Source: Myxococcales bacterium
GTDB taxonomy: Bacteria; Lernaellota; Lernaellaia; Lernaellales; Lernaellaceae
Assembly: GCA_012517325.1 (NCBI GenBank)
Contig: JAAYVF010000023.1
Span: 1 to 32,500, forward strand
Direction of reading: 5' to 3'
Length of the DNA stretch: 32,500 nucleotides
Shown here: positions 1-7,767 of the stretch, in pieces
Position numbering within the stretch: position 1 is the stretch's first letter
Layout of the letters: every line of letters begins with the position of its first letter
Notes under the pieces: model-generated
Told to the model about the DNA's origin: nothing
Seen by the model: only the letters and a program-made list of their open reading frames with translations
Database searches by the model: none
Position numbers and translations under genes: made by a program

Positions 1-1063
1 CGAGCGCCAGCACGGTTTTCTTTCCCTTTTCCAACCGGACCGCACCGCTGAGCCAACTCGCTTTTTGCTGCGCGGTGACGCGGTATTCGCCCGGTTCCAG
101 GCCGATGCTCATCGGCTGGCCCGGCCGTTTGTTCACCTCGGCGACCAGGCGGCCCTGGGAATCGCGGATGAAGAAGCGCCCGTTCATTTCGGCGGGCAGT
201 TCCAGCAGGGCGGAGATTTCGTTCAGATCGGTCAGCACCAGGTCGCCGGCGCCGGCCAATTGAAAATCGTAACTCGGGTGCTGCGGACCGGCGCGGGTCG
301 ATTCGGTGCGGGCCAGCGTTTCGTGGAAGGCGTAGTGGTAGGCCTCGTTGATGCTCACCCGCCCGTCGCGGTTGTCGTCGGCCGCGCCGCGCAGGCCGGA
401 AATCAGGTAGTGCGTGAAGAAGGAACCGCCGACGCGATCCGACTCCTGCGCCGCTTCGTCGGCCGACGAGGAAGTCAGAAAAGCGTGGCCGCGCACGGCG
501 GTCGACGAGTCGACCAGAAACGCCGAACGCCGCGTACCGCCCTTTTCGCGGGTCAGCGCGCCGGAAGCGCAGGAATCGAGAATGGCGACGCGCACGTCGG
601 CCGAAAGCCCGTCGATCGCCTGGCGCATCTCGCTGTAGGAGAAGTGCTCGCCGTTGAGCAACAGTCCGCGCTCGTCGGAGTGGCCGGAATAATAGACGAT
701 CACTTCGATCCGCTGGCCGGACCGTTTGGCCTCGCGCAGGATGCTTTGCAATTGGCGGAACCCGGTCTCCAGGCCGTTGCGGCTCGGATCGGTCAGGACG
801 TAGGCGTCGGCCGGCGCGACGCCGCCCAGTTCCTGCATGAGTTTCGATACCGCGCCGGCGTCGCTCGTCGCGAACTTGAGCCGGATGCGATTCTTGCCGC
901 CGTTATTGGCGCCCACGACGAAAATAAAGCGCCGGAAGGCCTGATCGCCGGCCGCCGGCTCGGCGGCGACGGCGGCGCGAACCGCCGGCCACGCCGCGAA
1001 AAAGATCAGCAACGCCAGACCGGCCGCGCATATTTTTTGCCGCCAGGCAATGGAACAATTCAT
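1..1063 (-). CDS. Caspase-like (peptidase C14 family) protease, partial at left edge
   Basis: Reading left from ATG 1063 gives an open frame of 354 codons that is still open at base 1, so the C-terminus is missing. The N-terminus is a clear signal peptide or anchor (basic start, then AGLALLIFFAAWPAVRA). The caspase fold follows: FIFVVGANNGG opens the first strand, the catalytic His is H128 in YYSGHSDERG, and the catalytic Cys is C165 in AILDSCASGA. Beyond residue about 260 the sequence reads as a beta-rich domain (FFIRDSQGRLVAEVNKRPG). Both catalytic residues are present, so I expect an active cysteine protease acting outside the cytoplasm, probably in the periplasm. Its ATG lies one base after the stop of the DUF4384-like gene, so the two are translationally coupled. 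The family is clear; substrate and role (signalling, death-like or regulatory proteolysis) are unknown. Confidence 0.85.
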   Translation of the reverse strand, partial: MNCSIAWRQKICAAGLALLIFFAAWPAVRAAVAAEPAAGDQAFRRFIFVVGANNGGKNRIRLKFATSDAGAVSKLMQELGGVAPADAYVLTDPSRNGLETGFRQLQSILREAKRSGQRIEVIVYYSGHSDERGLLLNGEHFSYSEMRQAIDGLSADVRVAILDSCASGALTREKGGTRRSAFLVDSSTAVRGHAFLTSSSADEAAQESDRVGGSFFTHYLISGLRGAADDNRDGRVSINEAYHYAFHETLARTESTRAGPQHPSYDFQLAGAGDLVLTDLNEISALLELPAEMNGRFFIRDSQGRLVAEVNKRPGQPMSIGLEPGEYRVTAQQKASWLSGAVRLEKGKKTVLAL

Positions 1064-1064
1064 T

Positions 1065-1859
1065 TCAAGGGTTCCTCGTCGGCTTGCGAAGGGTCAGCCC
1101 GGTCACCGTCAGACCCGGGGCCAGGGAAAGTCCCGCTTTCGGATCGCGGGAGGCCGCACGCAGCACGTCCAGCAGCCGCGGCACGTCGATTTCCGTTTTG
1201 GCGGTGATGAAAAAGAAGCGCTCGAACAGCGGCGCCCGGTCCAATTCGTAGGCGAACGGCAGGGAATGAACGCCGCCGTCATCCAACCGGGTCGAGGCGG
1301 ACGGATCGGCCGGGAAATGAAGCGTCACGTTGCCGCCGCCGTCCACCGAGACGATCGCGCCGTAAGCGGCGTCGCCGGCCAGATAGCTGATTTGCAACAG
1401 GTCGCCGGCCCGGACCACGTCGCCGTCGCGCAGCTCGCGCACTTCGTCATCGGTTTTCAAGTGAACGAACAGCCGGCTGTCACCCTTGACCCGTTCCATG
1501 CCGCCGGCGATTTCATTGGAGTCTGGCAGAGCGCCGTGCAAGAAGGGCCAGAGAAGGAAACCGCCGACCACCAGCAGCGCGACGGCGCTCAGCGCGGCCA
1601 TGGCCGGCGAGAGGAATCGCGCCATGGCGCGACGGGGCGACCGCGACGCGGCGGCCTGACGCCGAATGGCGGCGGCGAGCAACCGCGGCGGGTACTGTTC
1701 GAGGATTTCCCGGTCGGACGCCGGCAGGGCGGCCAGCCGCGCCTGGGCGTCGGCATCGGCGGCGATCCGGGCGCGGATCTCCTCGGCCTGGCGCGTCGGC
1801 AACTCGGACAAGGCGGCCTGTTCGAGCAGCAGATCGGGGATTTTGCGCTTTTCGCTCAT
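1065..1859 (-). CDS. Single-pass membrane protein with DUF4384-like C-terminal domain, probable anti-sigma factor
   Basis: 264 residues. Residues 1-80 are a charged, Ala/Arg-rich cytoplasmic region without the Cys/His pattern of zinc-finger anti-sigma factors. Residues about 84-108 form one membrane segment (MAALSAVALLVVGGFLLWPF). Residues about 130-230 resemble the DUF4384 beta domain: a RDGDVVRAGDLLQISY strand, then AYGAIVSVDGGGNVTLHFP. The tail SLAPGLTVTGLTLRK is beta-rich. The ATG at 1859 shares a base with the TGA of the upstream sigma-factor gene (TGATG), and the caspase-like gene starts one base after this stop. Topology and position fit a membrane anti-sigma factor that senses something outside the cytoplasm and holds the ECF sigma factor. 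That role is inferred, and the DUF4384 resemblance is by eye. Confidence 0.7.
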   Translation of the reverse strand: MSEKRKIPDLLLEQAALSELPTRQAEEIRARIAADADAQARLAALPASDREILEQYPPRLLAAAIRRQAAASRSPRRAMARFLSPAMAALSAVALLVVGGFLLWPFLHGALPDSNEIAGGMERVKGDSRLFVHLKTDDEVRELRDGDVVRAGDLLQISYLAGDAAYGAIVSVDGGGNVTLHFPADPSASTRLDDGGVHSLPFAYELDRAPLFERFFFITAKTEIDVPRLLDVLRAASRDPKAGLSLAPGLTVTGLTLRKPTRNP

Positions 1860-2344
1860 CACGCAACCCCCTCGAGTTCCACCAGCCGGCCGCGCAGCGT
1901 CCGCAGCCGTTTGCGCACGCCGGACACGGAGAGCCCGACCTGGGCCGCCACTTCTTCCAGGGTCAGTCCGTCCAGCAGATGCAGCACGGCGATGGTTTGC
2001 GTGGTGGCTTTTTCGCGGCCGAACAATTTGCCCAGGACGTTGCGGGCCTGGAGGGAGGATTCGGCCTCGGCCGTTTGGGCGATGCGCCACAGCAATTGGT
2101 CGTCGATCGTTTCTTCCGGCCGGCGGCCGGCCGCGCGGATCTTGTTCAGGCAGACGCGGGTGGCGGTGGTATACAGCAGGCTGGAGGGCGCCAGGTCGTT
2201 CAAGTCGTCCCGGTGACGCAACAGGCGGACGAAGGTGTCCTGCATCGCGTCCCGCGCCAGTTCCTCGTCGCGCAGCAATTTTCGACATCGGCGCAGCACC
2301 ATGGGGCCGTATCTCCGGTAAAGTTCTTCGATGTCGATTCCCAC
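1859..2344 (-). CDS. ECF-type sigma-70 family RNA polymerase sigma factor
   Basis: Sigma region 2 is visible in DIEELYRRYGPMVLRRCRKLLRD followed by AMQDTFVRLLR. Region 4 is visible near the C-terminus as LLDGLTLEEVAAQVGLSVSGVRKRLRTLRGRL, a helix-turn-helix that would bind the -35 element. No region 1 or 3 is present, as is typical of the ECF group. The frame is open back to a GTG at 2377, but the GTG at 2344 is preferred because GGACGGAG precedes it and it yields the usual short N-terminus (about 161 residues). Its stop overlaps the start of the membrane DUF4384-like gene, the classic layout of an ECF factor with its cognate anti-sigma factor. It probably directs its own operon, including the caspase-like protease, in response to an envelope signal. 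I could not identify its promoter motif. Confidence 0.87.
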   Translation of the reverse strand: MGIDIEELYRRYGPMVLRRCRKLLRDEELARDAMQDTFVRLLRHRDDLNDLAPSSLLYTTATRVCLNKIRAAGRRPEETIDDQLLWRIAQTAEAESSLQARNVLGKLFGREKATTQTIAVLHLLDGLTLEEVAAQVGLSVSGVRKRLRTLRGRLVELEGVA

Positions 2345-2437
2345 GTACCTGACTCCGTCCTTCGCTTGATCTAACACCGTAACCGATTGTTTCCGTCACC
2401 GCCGCGCGAAAAGAATCGGCGGACCGATTGTAAATGG

Positions 2438-2471
2438 AAAAACGGCCCGCCGGAATAGACCGGGCGGGCCG
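2438..2471 (-). terminator. Rho-independent terminator after the lipoprotein gene
   Basis: On the minus strand a GC-rich inverted repeat (arms CGGCCCGCC at 2443-2451 and GGCGGGCCG at 2463-2471) is followed by a run of five T. It lies 25 bases past the stop of the lipoprotein gene and before the sigma-factor gene, so it separates those transcripts. Confidence 0.8.
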
Positions 2472-2495
2472 CTTGGCGGACTGGCTTTACGGTGT

Positions 2496-3317
2496 TTATT
2501 GCGTGCGGATTTGCATGGATCGCCAGTCGGTGCCGGTCAGGCGGACCCGGCCGCCGGTGTCGGTTTCGAAAAACAGTTCCTGCCGCAGCACGCAATAGAG
2601 CGGCAACGATTCGTGGCCATTGGTCTTGAGGGTTTGGGAGTCGGAGTAATCGGGCTCGAAATCCTTGTCGATCGAAAACCAGTAGAACGTCAGATCGTCC
2701 TCGTCCGGCTGATCGGTGAAGGCGCGGAGTTCGACTTTTCCGTCGGTGACCGTGTATTCGCCCTGGGTGTTCGGCGAAATTTCCTTGCCGCCCTGGGAAA
2801 CGACGATCTCGGTCAGCACGGGATTTGTGAGCCGCCGGTCGGGTTCGCGCTCGGAAACGACGAACATTTTGTAGGCCAGGCGGGCTTCCTGATTCATGTC
2901 GCCGTTTTTGAAAATCGCGGCGACGACCGTCAGCAGCAGGCCGTTTTCCTGGAAGGGGCCGAACCGCTCCTCCAGTTGGTCGCGGTCGAGCACCGTCCAG
3001 ACGAACGGCTGCCCGGGTGAAGTGACGGCGGCGGTCGCGGGATCGAAAGCGTTGCTGTCCTCCGTTTGAGTCGCGTTGCCGCCGACGATCGTCCAGGCCA
3101 TCGGCCCATCGTAGGCCAGGCCGTCCTCGCGCACGGCCAGGGCGGTGAAGGTGATTTGCTCGCCGGGCGCCGCCTCCAGCGGATCGGCCTGAATGGCCAG
3201 GAAGCGTTGCGAATCGAGGTAGGCGGCGGACTCGAAATCGGCCATGTCGCAGCCAAGCGACGGGAAAAGCATTCCGGCCAGGAAACACCAAACCGCGGGC
3301 AGGAGGAATTTTTTCAT
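2496..3317 (-). CDS. Lipoprotein with Ig-like/beta-sandwich regions, function unknown
   Basis: 273 residues from the ATG at 3317, chosen because AGGGAG sits seven bases upstream and the product begins with a textbook lipoprotein signal (MKKFLLPAVWCFLAGMLFPSLGC; lipobox PSLGC). A longer in-frame start at 3368 would be translated from a repeat hairpin and is rejected. The mature part looks beta-rich. Residues about 40-115 start with ADPLEAAPGEQITFTALAV, typical of bacterial Ig-like repeats, and a second similar stretch follows from LTEIVVSQGGKEI. There are no catalytic motifs. It should be anchored to a membrane, probably the outer one. It follows the TonB-receptor gene across a cluster of hairpins, so co-transcription is uncertain. 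It may be a surface accessory to that receptor, but nothing proves this. Confidence 0.75.
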   Translation of the reverse strand: MKKFLLPAVWCFLAGMLFPSLGCDMADFESAAYLDSQRFLAIQADPLEAAPGEQITFTALAVREDGLAYDGPMAWTIVGGNATQTEDSNAFDPATAAVTSPGQPFVWTVLDRDQLEERFGPFQENGLLLTVVAAIFKNGDMNQEARLAYKMFVVSEREPDRRLTNPVLTEIVVSQGGKEISPNTQGEYTVTDGKVELRAFTDQPDEDDLTFYWFSIDKDFEPDYSDSQTLKTNGHESLPLYCVLRQELFFETDTGGRVRLTGTDWRSMQIRTQ

Positions 3318-3337
3318 TTCACGTCTCCCTCGCAGGC

Positions 3338-3370
3338 GGTTGAAAAAGGCCGTCCTGGCCTTTTTCAACC
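3338..3370. repeat. Perfect 14-bp-stem hairpin (first of four)
   Basis: Arms GGTTGAAAAAGGCC (3338-3351) and GGCCTTTTTCAACC (3357-3370) surround the loop GTCCT. The A/T-rich outer stem flanking a GGCC core lets it act as a terminator in either direction. The same hairpin recurs at 18213-18245. Confidence 0.85.
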
Positions 3371-3415
3371 GCGCTCAACAAAAAGTGTGGTTTTTCTTTC
3401 GCTTCATTTTCGGCA
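3339..3415 (+). repeat. 77-bp dispersed repeat, copy A
   Basis: This stretch matches the reverse complement of 18169-18245 over 77 bases with two mismatches by eye. It comprises the GTTGAAAAAGGCC hairpin, a CGCGCTCAACAAAAAG spacer and a TTTCGCTTCATTTTCGGCA tail. Both copies lie between genes, so it is probably a family of intergenic hairpin elements in this genome. Confidence 0.85.
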
Positions 3416-3483
3416 ACTTCGGAAGTTGCCGAAAATGGCGATCCATCCCTGGATCGCACGCCGGGTGTTTTTCAACACCCGGC
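3405..3483. repeat. Three further contiguous hairpins; the last probably terminates the TonB-receptor transcript
   Basis: Hairpin 2 has 16-bp perfect arms at 3405-3420 and 3422-3437 (CATTTTCGGCAACTTC and its complement). Hairpin 3 has 8-bp arms at 3438-3445 and 3450-3457 (GCGATCCA/TGGATCGC). Hairpin 4 has 10-bp arms at 3460-3469 and 3474-3483 (GCCGGGTGTT/AACACCCGGC, loop TTTC) and touches the stop codon of the TonB-receptor gene. They are almost contiguous, leaving little unpaired sequence. Confidence 0.8.
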
Positions 3484-5774
3484 TAGAACCGGCCTTGAAG
3501 GCCGACGGTCGGCATGAACGCCGGGAAGGAAATCGCTTTTTTCTCGGTGTAGTCGTAGTTGTACTCGTAGCCGACCGGGTATTTGTTCCAATAGACGTTT
3601 TGCACGTCGAGATAGGTGGTGAGTTGCCAGGAATTGAACGTCCAGATCTTGTCGATGCGGATATCCAGCTTGTGGTAAGGCTTTTCCCGCTCGCCGTTGA
3701 TTTGCTCGTCGTAGACCGGGATATACGAATCGGTGTCCGCGTTGTAGAGCGCGCTCCGAATATCGGTATACGGCAGGCCGCTGGTGAACTGGAACTTCGC
3801 GCCCAGCCGCCAGTCTTTTTGCGCGCCCAGAATGTAACTGGCCAGCACGACGAAATTGTGGGTTTGATCCTGATCGAAATAGCGCCAATCGGCGTCGGCG
3901 TTGTCCTTGCGTCGCGAAACCGTATAGGTATACGACACCCAGCCCATGAAGCGATCCGTCAGCCGCTTGCGCGCCAGCAATTCGACCCCGTGGATCTTGC
4001 CCTGGCCGTCGTTGGTGTAAACGGGCTCGTCGTCGCGGCCCGACACGACCATGCCGTACAGGCGCTTGTAATAGCCCTGCAGGTCGACCGTCCAGCCTTC
4101 GCCGAAATCGTATTCGGCGCCGCCCGCGTAAAGCTCGGCGGTTTCCGTATCGAGATTCTCGTTGCCGTAACCCTTCAGGTACTCGTCCAGCGACGGCCAC
4201 TGGTGATAAAGCCCGGTCGCCGCTTTCAGGGTCAGGCCTCTCCAGGGGAAGACCTTGGCCGAGAGGCGCGGATCGTAGGAGGTTTTACCGAGATAAGCTT
4301 GATAATTGACGCGGGCGCCGGGAACGATATTCAACCAAGAAGCGGGATTCATCACGTCTTCCACGTAGAACGACGGCTGAAAAACGTCGCCGGTCACGTC
4401 GATGTGATAAGTCTCCTCCGAGGCGTCATCGAAACCCGGTTCCCCCTCCCGGGGCGCGTGGGGTACGTTCGCTTCGATGCTGCCGAAACCGTAATCGCCG
4501 TCGATGCCGAGGCGTAATTCGTTCCATTTGGCCAAGCGGACGGAAAAATCATCGCGGAATTGAATATCGCTGGTTTTTCCTTTCAGCGTGAAATTGTCGC
4601 CGAATTCGTATTCCTCGTCCGAGTAGAGGTAGTTTACGTGCAAGCTGTTGCTCACCCGCTCGTTAGGCGTCCAGGTCCAGGCCAAGCCCGGCTGGTGCCA
4701 GGAGACTCGGATGTTGAAGGTGTCGGAACTGAACGGATCCTTGCGCTCGTCACTTTCGTCGATGATCGACATCCCGTCATCCGAACCGAAGGCGAATAGT
4801 TGCAGCAGGTGGTCGTTGCCCAGATGATAATTGACGATCGCCTGGTAATCGTAAAACCGCGGCGCCAAGGTGAATTGCGCCTGATCCTTGGGAATCACCA
4901 CGGGAAGGATGAAATCGATGAAGCTGCGCCGGACGCCGACCGCGCCGGAGGCGTTCTTGCCCAGCGGCCCCTCGAAAATCATGAAGGTGGCGTACGTGTT
5001 CAGATCGACCAGCCCGCCCAGGCGATCGGTCCGCGGTTCCCGGTTGGTCAGTTCCACGATGCCGCCCAGGGCGTTGCCGTATTTCACGCTGTAAGCGCCG
5101 GGATAGTAAACGATATCCTGCAGCAGTTCGGCGTTGACGATGGAGTTCATGCCGCCGAAGTGGAACAGTTGCGGAATTTCCAGCCCGTTGAGTTTGTAAC
5201 CGCTGTCCTCGGGGCCGGTACCGCGAATCACGAGGCCGTCGTTGCCGAAACCCATGACACTGGTAGCCGCGACGCCCGGCAGGCTTTCGAGCACGCGAAT
5301 GGGATCGTTGTTGGCGCCCGGGACGCCGGTCAGTTCTTCTTTTTTCAATTCCTGCCGCGAAACGACCTCGGGTTCGCGCTTTCCGATGACGGTCACCTCA
5401 TCCGCCTCGTAACCCGGCAGCGATTGCAGGTAACAGTTCTTGCGGGTCGGTTTACCCGCGCGCACGGTCACGGTCGCCTCGAACGGTTCGCTCAGGTCGT
5501 CGGTGACGGTCAGCACGTAATCACCGGGCGACAGGTTTTCGAAGGTGAACGCTCCTTGGTCATCGGTCACGGTTCCCCACGTGCGGTTCTCGTCGTTCCA
5601 ATCTTTTAATTGAACGGCGAGTTGCGGTTTGGGCAGGCGGGTTCCCTTGACCATGATGATCCCGGTCAGGGATCCCAGGGCCGGCTCCTCAGCGGCTGCC
5701 GCGCCGGCGAGGAACGGAATGAGCAAGCCGAGCAGCGCCAGGCCGAGGCCGATTCGCACGGTGTTGTTGGTCAT
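3483..5774 (-). CDS. TonB-dependent outer-membrane receptor with N-terminal carboxypeptidase-regulatory-like domain
   Basis: 763 residues from the ATG at 5774, chosen for GGAG at a normal distance and a proper signal peptide (MTNNTVRIGLGLALLGLLIPFLAGAAAA). Residues about 32-110 are a carboxypeptidase-regulatory-like beta-sandwich (GSLTGIIMVKGTRLPKPQLAV, then DDQGAFTFENLSPGDYVLTV). A TonB-box-like DEVTVIGKR follows, then the plug (LESLPGVAATSVMGFGNDGLVIRG, and YKLNGLEIPQLFHFGGMNS). The rest alternates as beta strands of a 22-strand barrel and ends in Phe (PTVGLQGRF), the usual signal for barrel insertion. It should import a ligand with energy from TonB/ExbBD, none of which is in this window. 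The ligand is unknown; no heme or cobalamin motif or riboswitch was seen. A downstream lipoprotein gene may be functionally linked. Confidence 0.9.
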   Translation of the reverse strand: MTNNTVRIGLGLALLGLLIPFLAGAAAAEEPALGSLTGIIMVKGTRLPKPQLAVQLKDWNDENRTWGTVTDDQGAFTFENLSPGDYVLTVTDDLSEPFEATVTVRAGKPTRKNCYLQSLPGYEADEVTVIGKREPEVVSRQELKKEELTGVPGANNDPIRVLESLPGVAATSVMGFGNDGLVIRGTGPEDSGYKLNGLEIPQLFHFGGMNSIVNAELLQDIVYYPGAYSVKYGNALGGIVELTNREPRTDRLGGLVDLNTYATFMIFEGPLGKNASGAVGVRRSFIDFILPVVIPKDQAQFTLAPRFYDYQAIVNYHLGNDHLLQLFAFGSDDGMSIIDESDERKDPFSSDTFNIRVSWHQPGLAWTWTPNERVSNSLHVNYLYSDEEYEFGDNFTLKGKTSDIQFRDDFSVRLAKWNELRLGIDGDYGFGSIEANVPHAPREGEPGFDDASEETYHIDVTGDVFQPSFYVEDVMNPASWLNIVPGARVNYQAYLGKTSYDPRLSAKVFPWRGLTLKAATGLYHQWPSLDEYLKGYGNENLDTETAELYAGGAEYDFGEGWTVDLQGYYKRLYGMVVSGRDDEPVYTNDGQGKIHGVELLARKRLTDRFMGWVSYTYTVSRRKDNADADWRYFDQDQTHNFVVLASYILGAQKDWRLGAKFQFTSGLPYTDIRSALYNADTDSYIPVYDEQINGEREKPYHKLDIRIDKIWTFNSWQLTTYLDVQNVYWNKYPVGYEYNYDYTEKKAISFPAFMPTVGLQGRF

Positions 5775-5903
5775 CGTTGCACTCCGAATATCGCGGCGGT
5801 TGCCGTTGCGCCGCGCCATGGATCCCGACTATCGCCGCAATGAACCATTCCATTCAACACCCGAGGTGTATCCTTTTGTCACCCCAGCCGACTGAATGGT
5901 TAA

Positions 5904-6689
5904 TTATTTTTTCTTGATCAGCGATGCATACGCGTTGTGATTGTGGATCGACTCGAAGTTTTCCACTTCCACGCTGTACCAGGTGATGTTGCGATGGGCG
6001 TCGAGGCGCTGGGCGACGTTGCGCACCACGTCCTCGACGAAAACCGGGTTGGCGTAGGCCAGCTCGGTCACGTATTTCTCGTCTTCGCGCTTGAGCATCG
6101 AATAAACGGCGCTGGACGACGATTCTTCGGCCAAGGCGATGATTTCCTCGATCCAGACCATGCGCTCGAAGCGGAAGCCGATGGTGATGATGCCGCGCTG
6201 GTTGTGCGCGCCGGAATCGGAGATTTCCTTCGAGCAGGGGCAAAGGGTGGAGACCGGCACCCGCACGAAGATCTGCACGTCGTAGTCGCCGTTGGTGATC
6301 GAACCGACGAACCGGCAGCCGTATTCCATCAACCCGCGCGCCCGCGAAACCGGCGCTTCCTTTTCGACGAAATAGGGGAACTCGACCTCCAGATGGGCCG
6401 ACTCGGCGTGCAGCCGCTGCCGGATGCCTTGCAGGATATCGCGCAGCCCGTCCACCGAGATTTCGCCGCCGCACTCGTTGAGCGCCTCGACGAAACGGCT
6501 CATGTGCGTGCCTTTGAATTCCTGCGGCAGATTCACGTACATGTTGAACGTGCCGACGGTGTGCTGTTCGCCCTTGGCGCGGTCGAGCAGCCGGATCGGA
6601 TAGCGCAGGTCTTTCACCCCGACCTTGTCGATCGGAATGTTGCGTTCGTCGCGCCGGCTGGCGACATCGACGAGATCGGGTTTGGTCAC
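5904..6689 (-). CDS. folE2: GTP cyclohydrolase I, FolE2 type
   Basis: 261 residues, the normal length for the FolE2/MptA family (COG1469), which converts GTP to 7,8-dihydroneopterin triphosphate in folate synthesis. The family fingerprint STLCPCSKEISDSGAHNQRG is present, giving C150 as the expected metal/active-site Cys and H162 as the partner His; EFPYFVEKEAPVSRARGLMEY also matches the family. The start is a GTG at 6689, seven bases after the folD stop, with AGAGG inside the end of folD, so the two are coupled. FolE2 enzymes use several metals and often replace zinc-dependent FolE when zinc is scarce. I see no Zur-like site here, so constitutive use is equally likely. Confidence 0.92.
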   Translation of the reverse strand: MTKPDLVDVASRRDERNIPIDKVGVKDLRYPIRLLDRAKGEQHTVGTFNMYVNLPQEFKGTHMSRFVEALNECGGEISVDGLRDILQGIRQRLHAESAHLEVEFPYFVEKEAPVSRARGLMEYGCRFVGSITNGDYDVQIFVRVPVSTLCPCSKEISDSGAHNQRGIITIGFRFERMVWIEEIIALAEESSSSAVYSMLKREDEKYVTELAYANPVFVEDVVRNVAQRLDAHRNITWYSVEVENFESIHNHNAYASLIKKK

Positions 6690-6696
6690 GAGCGGC

Positions 6697-7584
6697 TTAC
6701 CTCTGGTTCAACCGCCGCCGCGCGGCGGTCAGCGTGTTTTTCATCAGCATGGTGATGGTCATCGGGCCGACGCCGCCGGGCACGGGGGTGATGACGCCGG
6801 CGACCTCGCGCGCTGCCTCGAAGTCGACGTCGCCGATCAGCCTGGCCTTGCCCGAAGGCGTGGTGCCGATGCGGTTCACGCCCACGTCGATGACCGTCGC
6901 GCCGGGGCGGATCATGTCGGCGGTGATCGCCTTGGGCCGGCCCGCGGCCACGATCAGGATATCGGCCCGGCGGGTGTGCGCCGCCAGGTCGCGCGTTTTG
7001 GTGTGGCAGATCGTCACCGTGGCGTTGGCGTGAACGCCTTTTTGCACCAGCAGCATCGCGATCGGTTTGCCGACGATGTTCGACCGGCCGACGACGACCA
7101 CTTCCGCGCCCTCGATCGGCGTGCCGGCGCGGACGATCATTTCGCGGATGCCGGCTGGCGTGCAGGGCGGATAGATGATGTTGCCGATCAACAGGCGGCC
7201 GACGTTCACCGGGTGGAAGCCGTCGACGTCCTTGTCCGGGTCGATGGCCAGCAGCACCTTGTGCTCGTCGATATGCCTGGGCAGCGGCACCTGGACCAGC
7301 ACGCCGTCGACACTTTCGTCGGCGTTGAGCGCGCGGACCAGGTTCAGCAATTCGGCCTCGGTGACGGCGGCGGGCAGGTGGTGATGAACCGACTGATAGC
7401 CGAGTTCCTCGCAGGCCCGGATTTTGCCGGTGACGTAGGACACCGAACCCGGATCGTCGCCCACCAGAACCGTCGCCAGGCACGGCGCGATGCCGTGCTC
7501 GACCTTCAAGCGGGCGGTCTCTTCCTTCAATTCCGACCGAATGGCCGCCGAAATTTCCTTACCGCTGATGATCCGCGCGGTCAT
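6697..7584 (-). CDS. folD: Bifunctional methylenetetrahydrofolate dehydrogenase / methenyltetrahydrofolate cyclohydrolase
   Basis: 295 residues from the ATG at 7584; a GTG two codons earlier is possible, but GGAGG spaces best to the ATG. It is a soluble enzyme interconverting 5,10-methylene-, 5,10-methenyl- and 10-formyl-tetrahydrofolate with NADP. Visible signatures are the catalytic Lys motif SYVTGKIRACEELG, the substrate loop VQVPLPRHI, the dinucleotide site VVVGRSNIVGKPIAMLL and the C-terminal PVPGGVGPMTITMLMKNTL. It is first in a two-gene operon with folE2, joining one-carbon metabolism with pterin supply. A likely promoter lies at 7647-7674. Confidence 0.95.
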   Translation of the reverse strand: MTARIISGKEISAAIRSELKEETARLKVEHGIAPCLATVLVGDDPGSVSYVTGKIRACEELGYQSVHHHLPAAVTEAELLNLVRALNADESVDGVLVQVPLPRHIDEHKVLLAIDPDKDVDGFHPVNVGRLLIGNIIYPPCTPAGIREMIVRAGTPIEGAEVVVVGRSNIVGKPIAMLLVQKGVHANATVTICHTKTRDLAAHTRRADILIVAAGRPKAITADMIRPGATVIDVGVNRIGTTPSGKARLIGDVDFEAAREVAGVITPVPGGVGPMTITMLMKNTLTAARRRLNQR

Positions 7585-7646
7585 GACCACCTCCGACCGG
7601 ACGCCGTCGCCGCCGCAATGCCGGCATCCCGAGTAAATGGGGGTGT

Positions 7647-7674
7647 CTTATACCACGAAACGCCCGGGCGGCAA
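7647..7674 (-). promoter_or_regulatory. Candidate sigma-70 promoter for folD-folE2
   Basis: On the minus strand TTGCCG (7674-7669) and TATAAG (7652-7647) are separated by 16 bases, about 63 bases before the folD ATG. Each box matches the consensus at four or more of six positions. Confidence 0.55.
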
Positions 7675-7727
7675 AGCGAGCGCCCCTTGTTTTGCCACGC
7701 GGGCCTGTCTAATCTGACGAAAAACAA

Positions 7728-7747
7728 ACGGTTTGCTCACAAACCGT
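7728..7747. promoter_or_regulatory. Perfect inverted repeat in the leader of the phosphodiesterase gene
   Basis: ACGGTTTG-CTCA-CAAACCGT, an 8-bp perfect inverted repeat ending 20 bases before the ATG at 7768, just upstream of the GAAAGGA ribosome-binding site. It could be an operator or an RNA hairpin controlling translation. Confidence 0.45.
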
Positions 7748-7767
7748 GAAGAAAGGATCTGCGGCAG

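Noticed and set aside
65-1207. Long plus-strand open frame opposite the caspase-like gene
   Set aside because: It is a GC-rich antisense shadow. The minus strand has a signal peptide, caspase motifs and coupled translation; the plus frame has no recognisable domain.
3066-4517. Long plus-strand frame opposite the lipoprotein and TonB-receptor genes
   Set aside because: It crosses two real genes and four hairpins, and its product has no domain signal; it is an antisense shadow.
5774-5903. Possible cobalamin or other riboswitch upstream of the TonB-receptor gene
   Set aside because: Only a small ACACC-TCG-GGTGT hairpin was seen; the 130-base leader is short and lacks the conserved B12-box type sequences.
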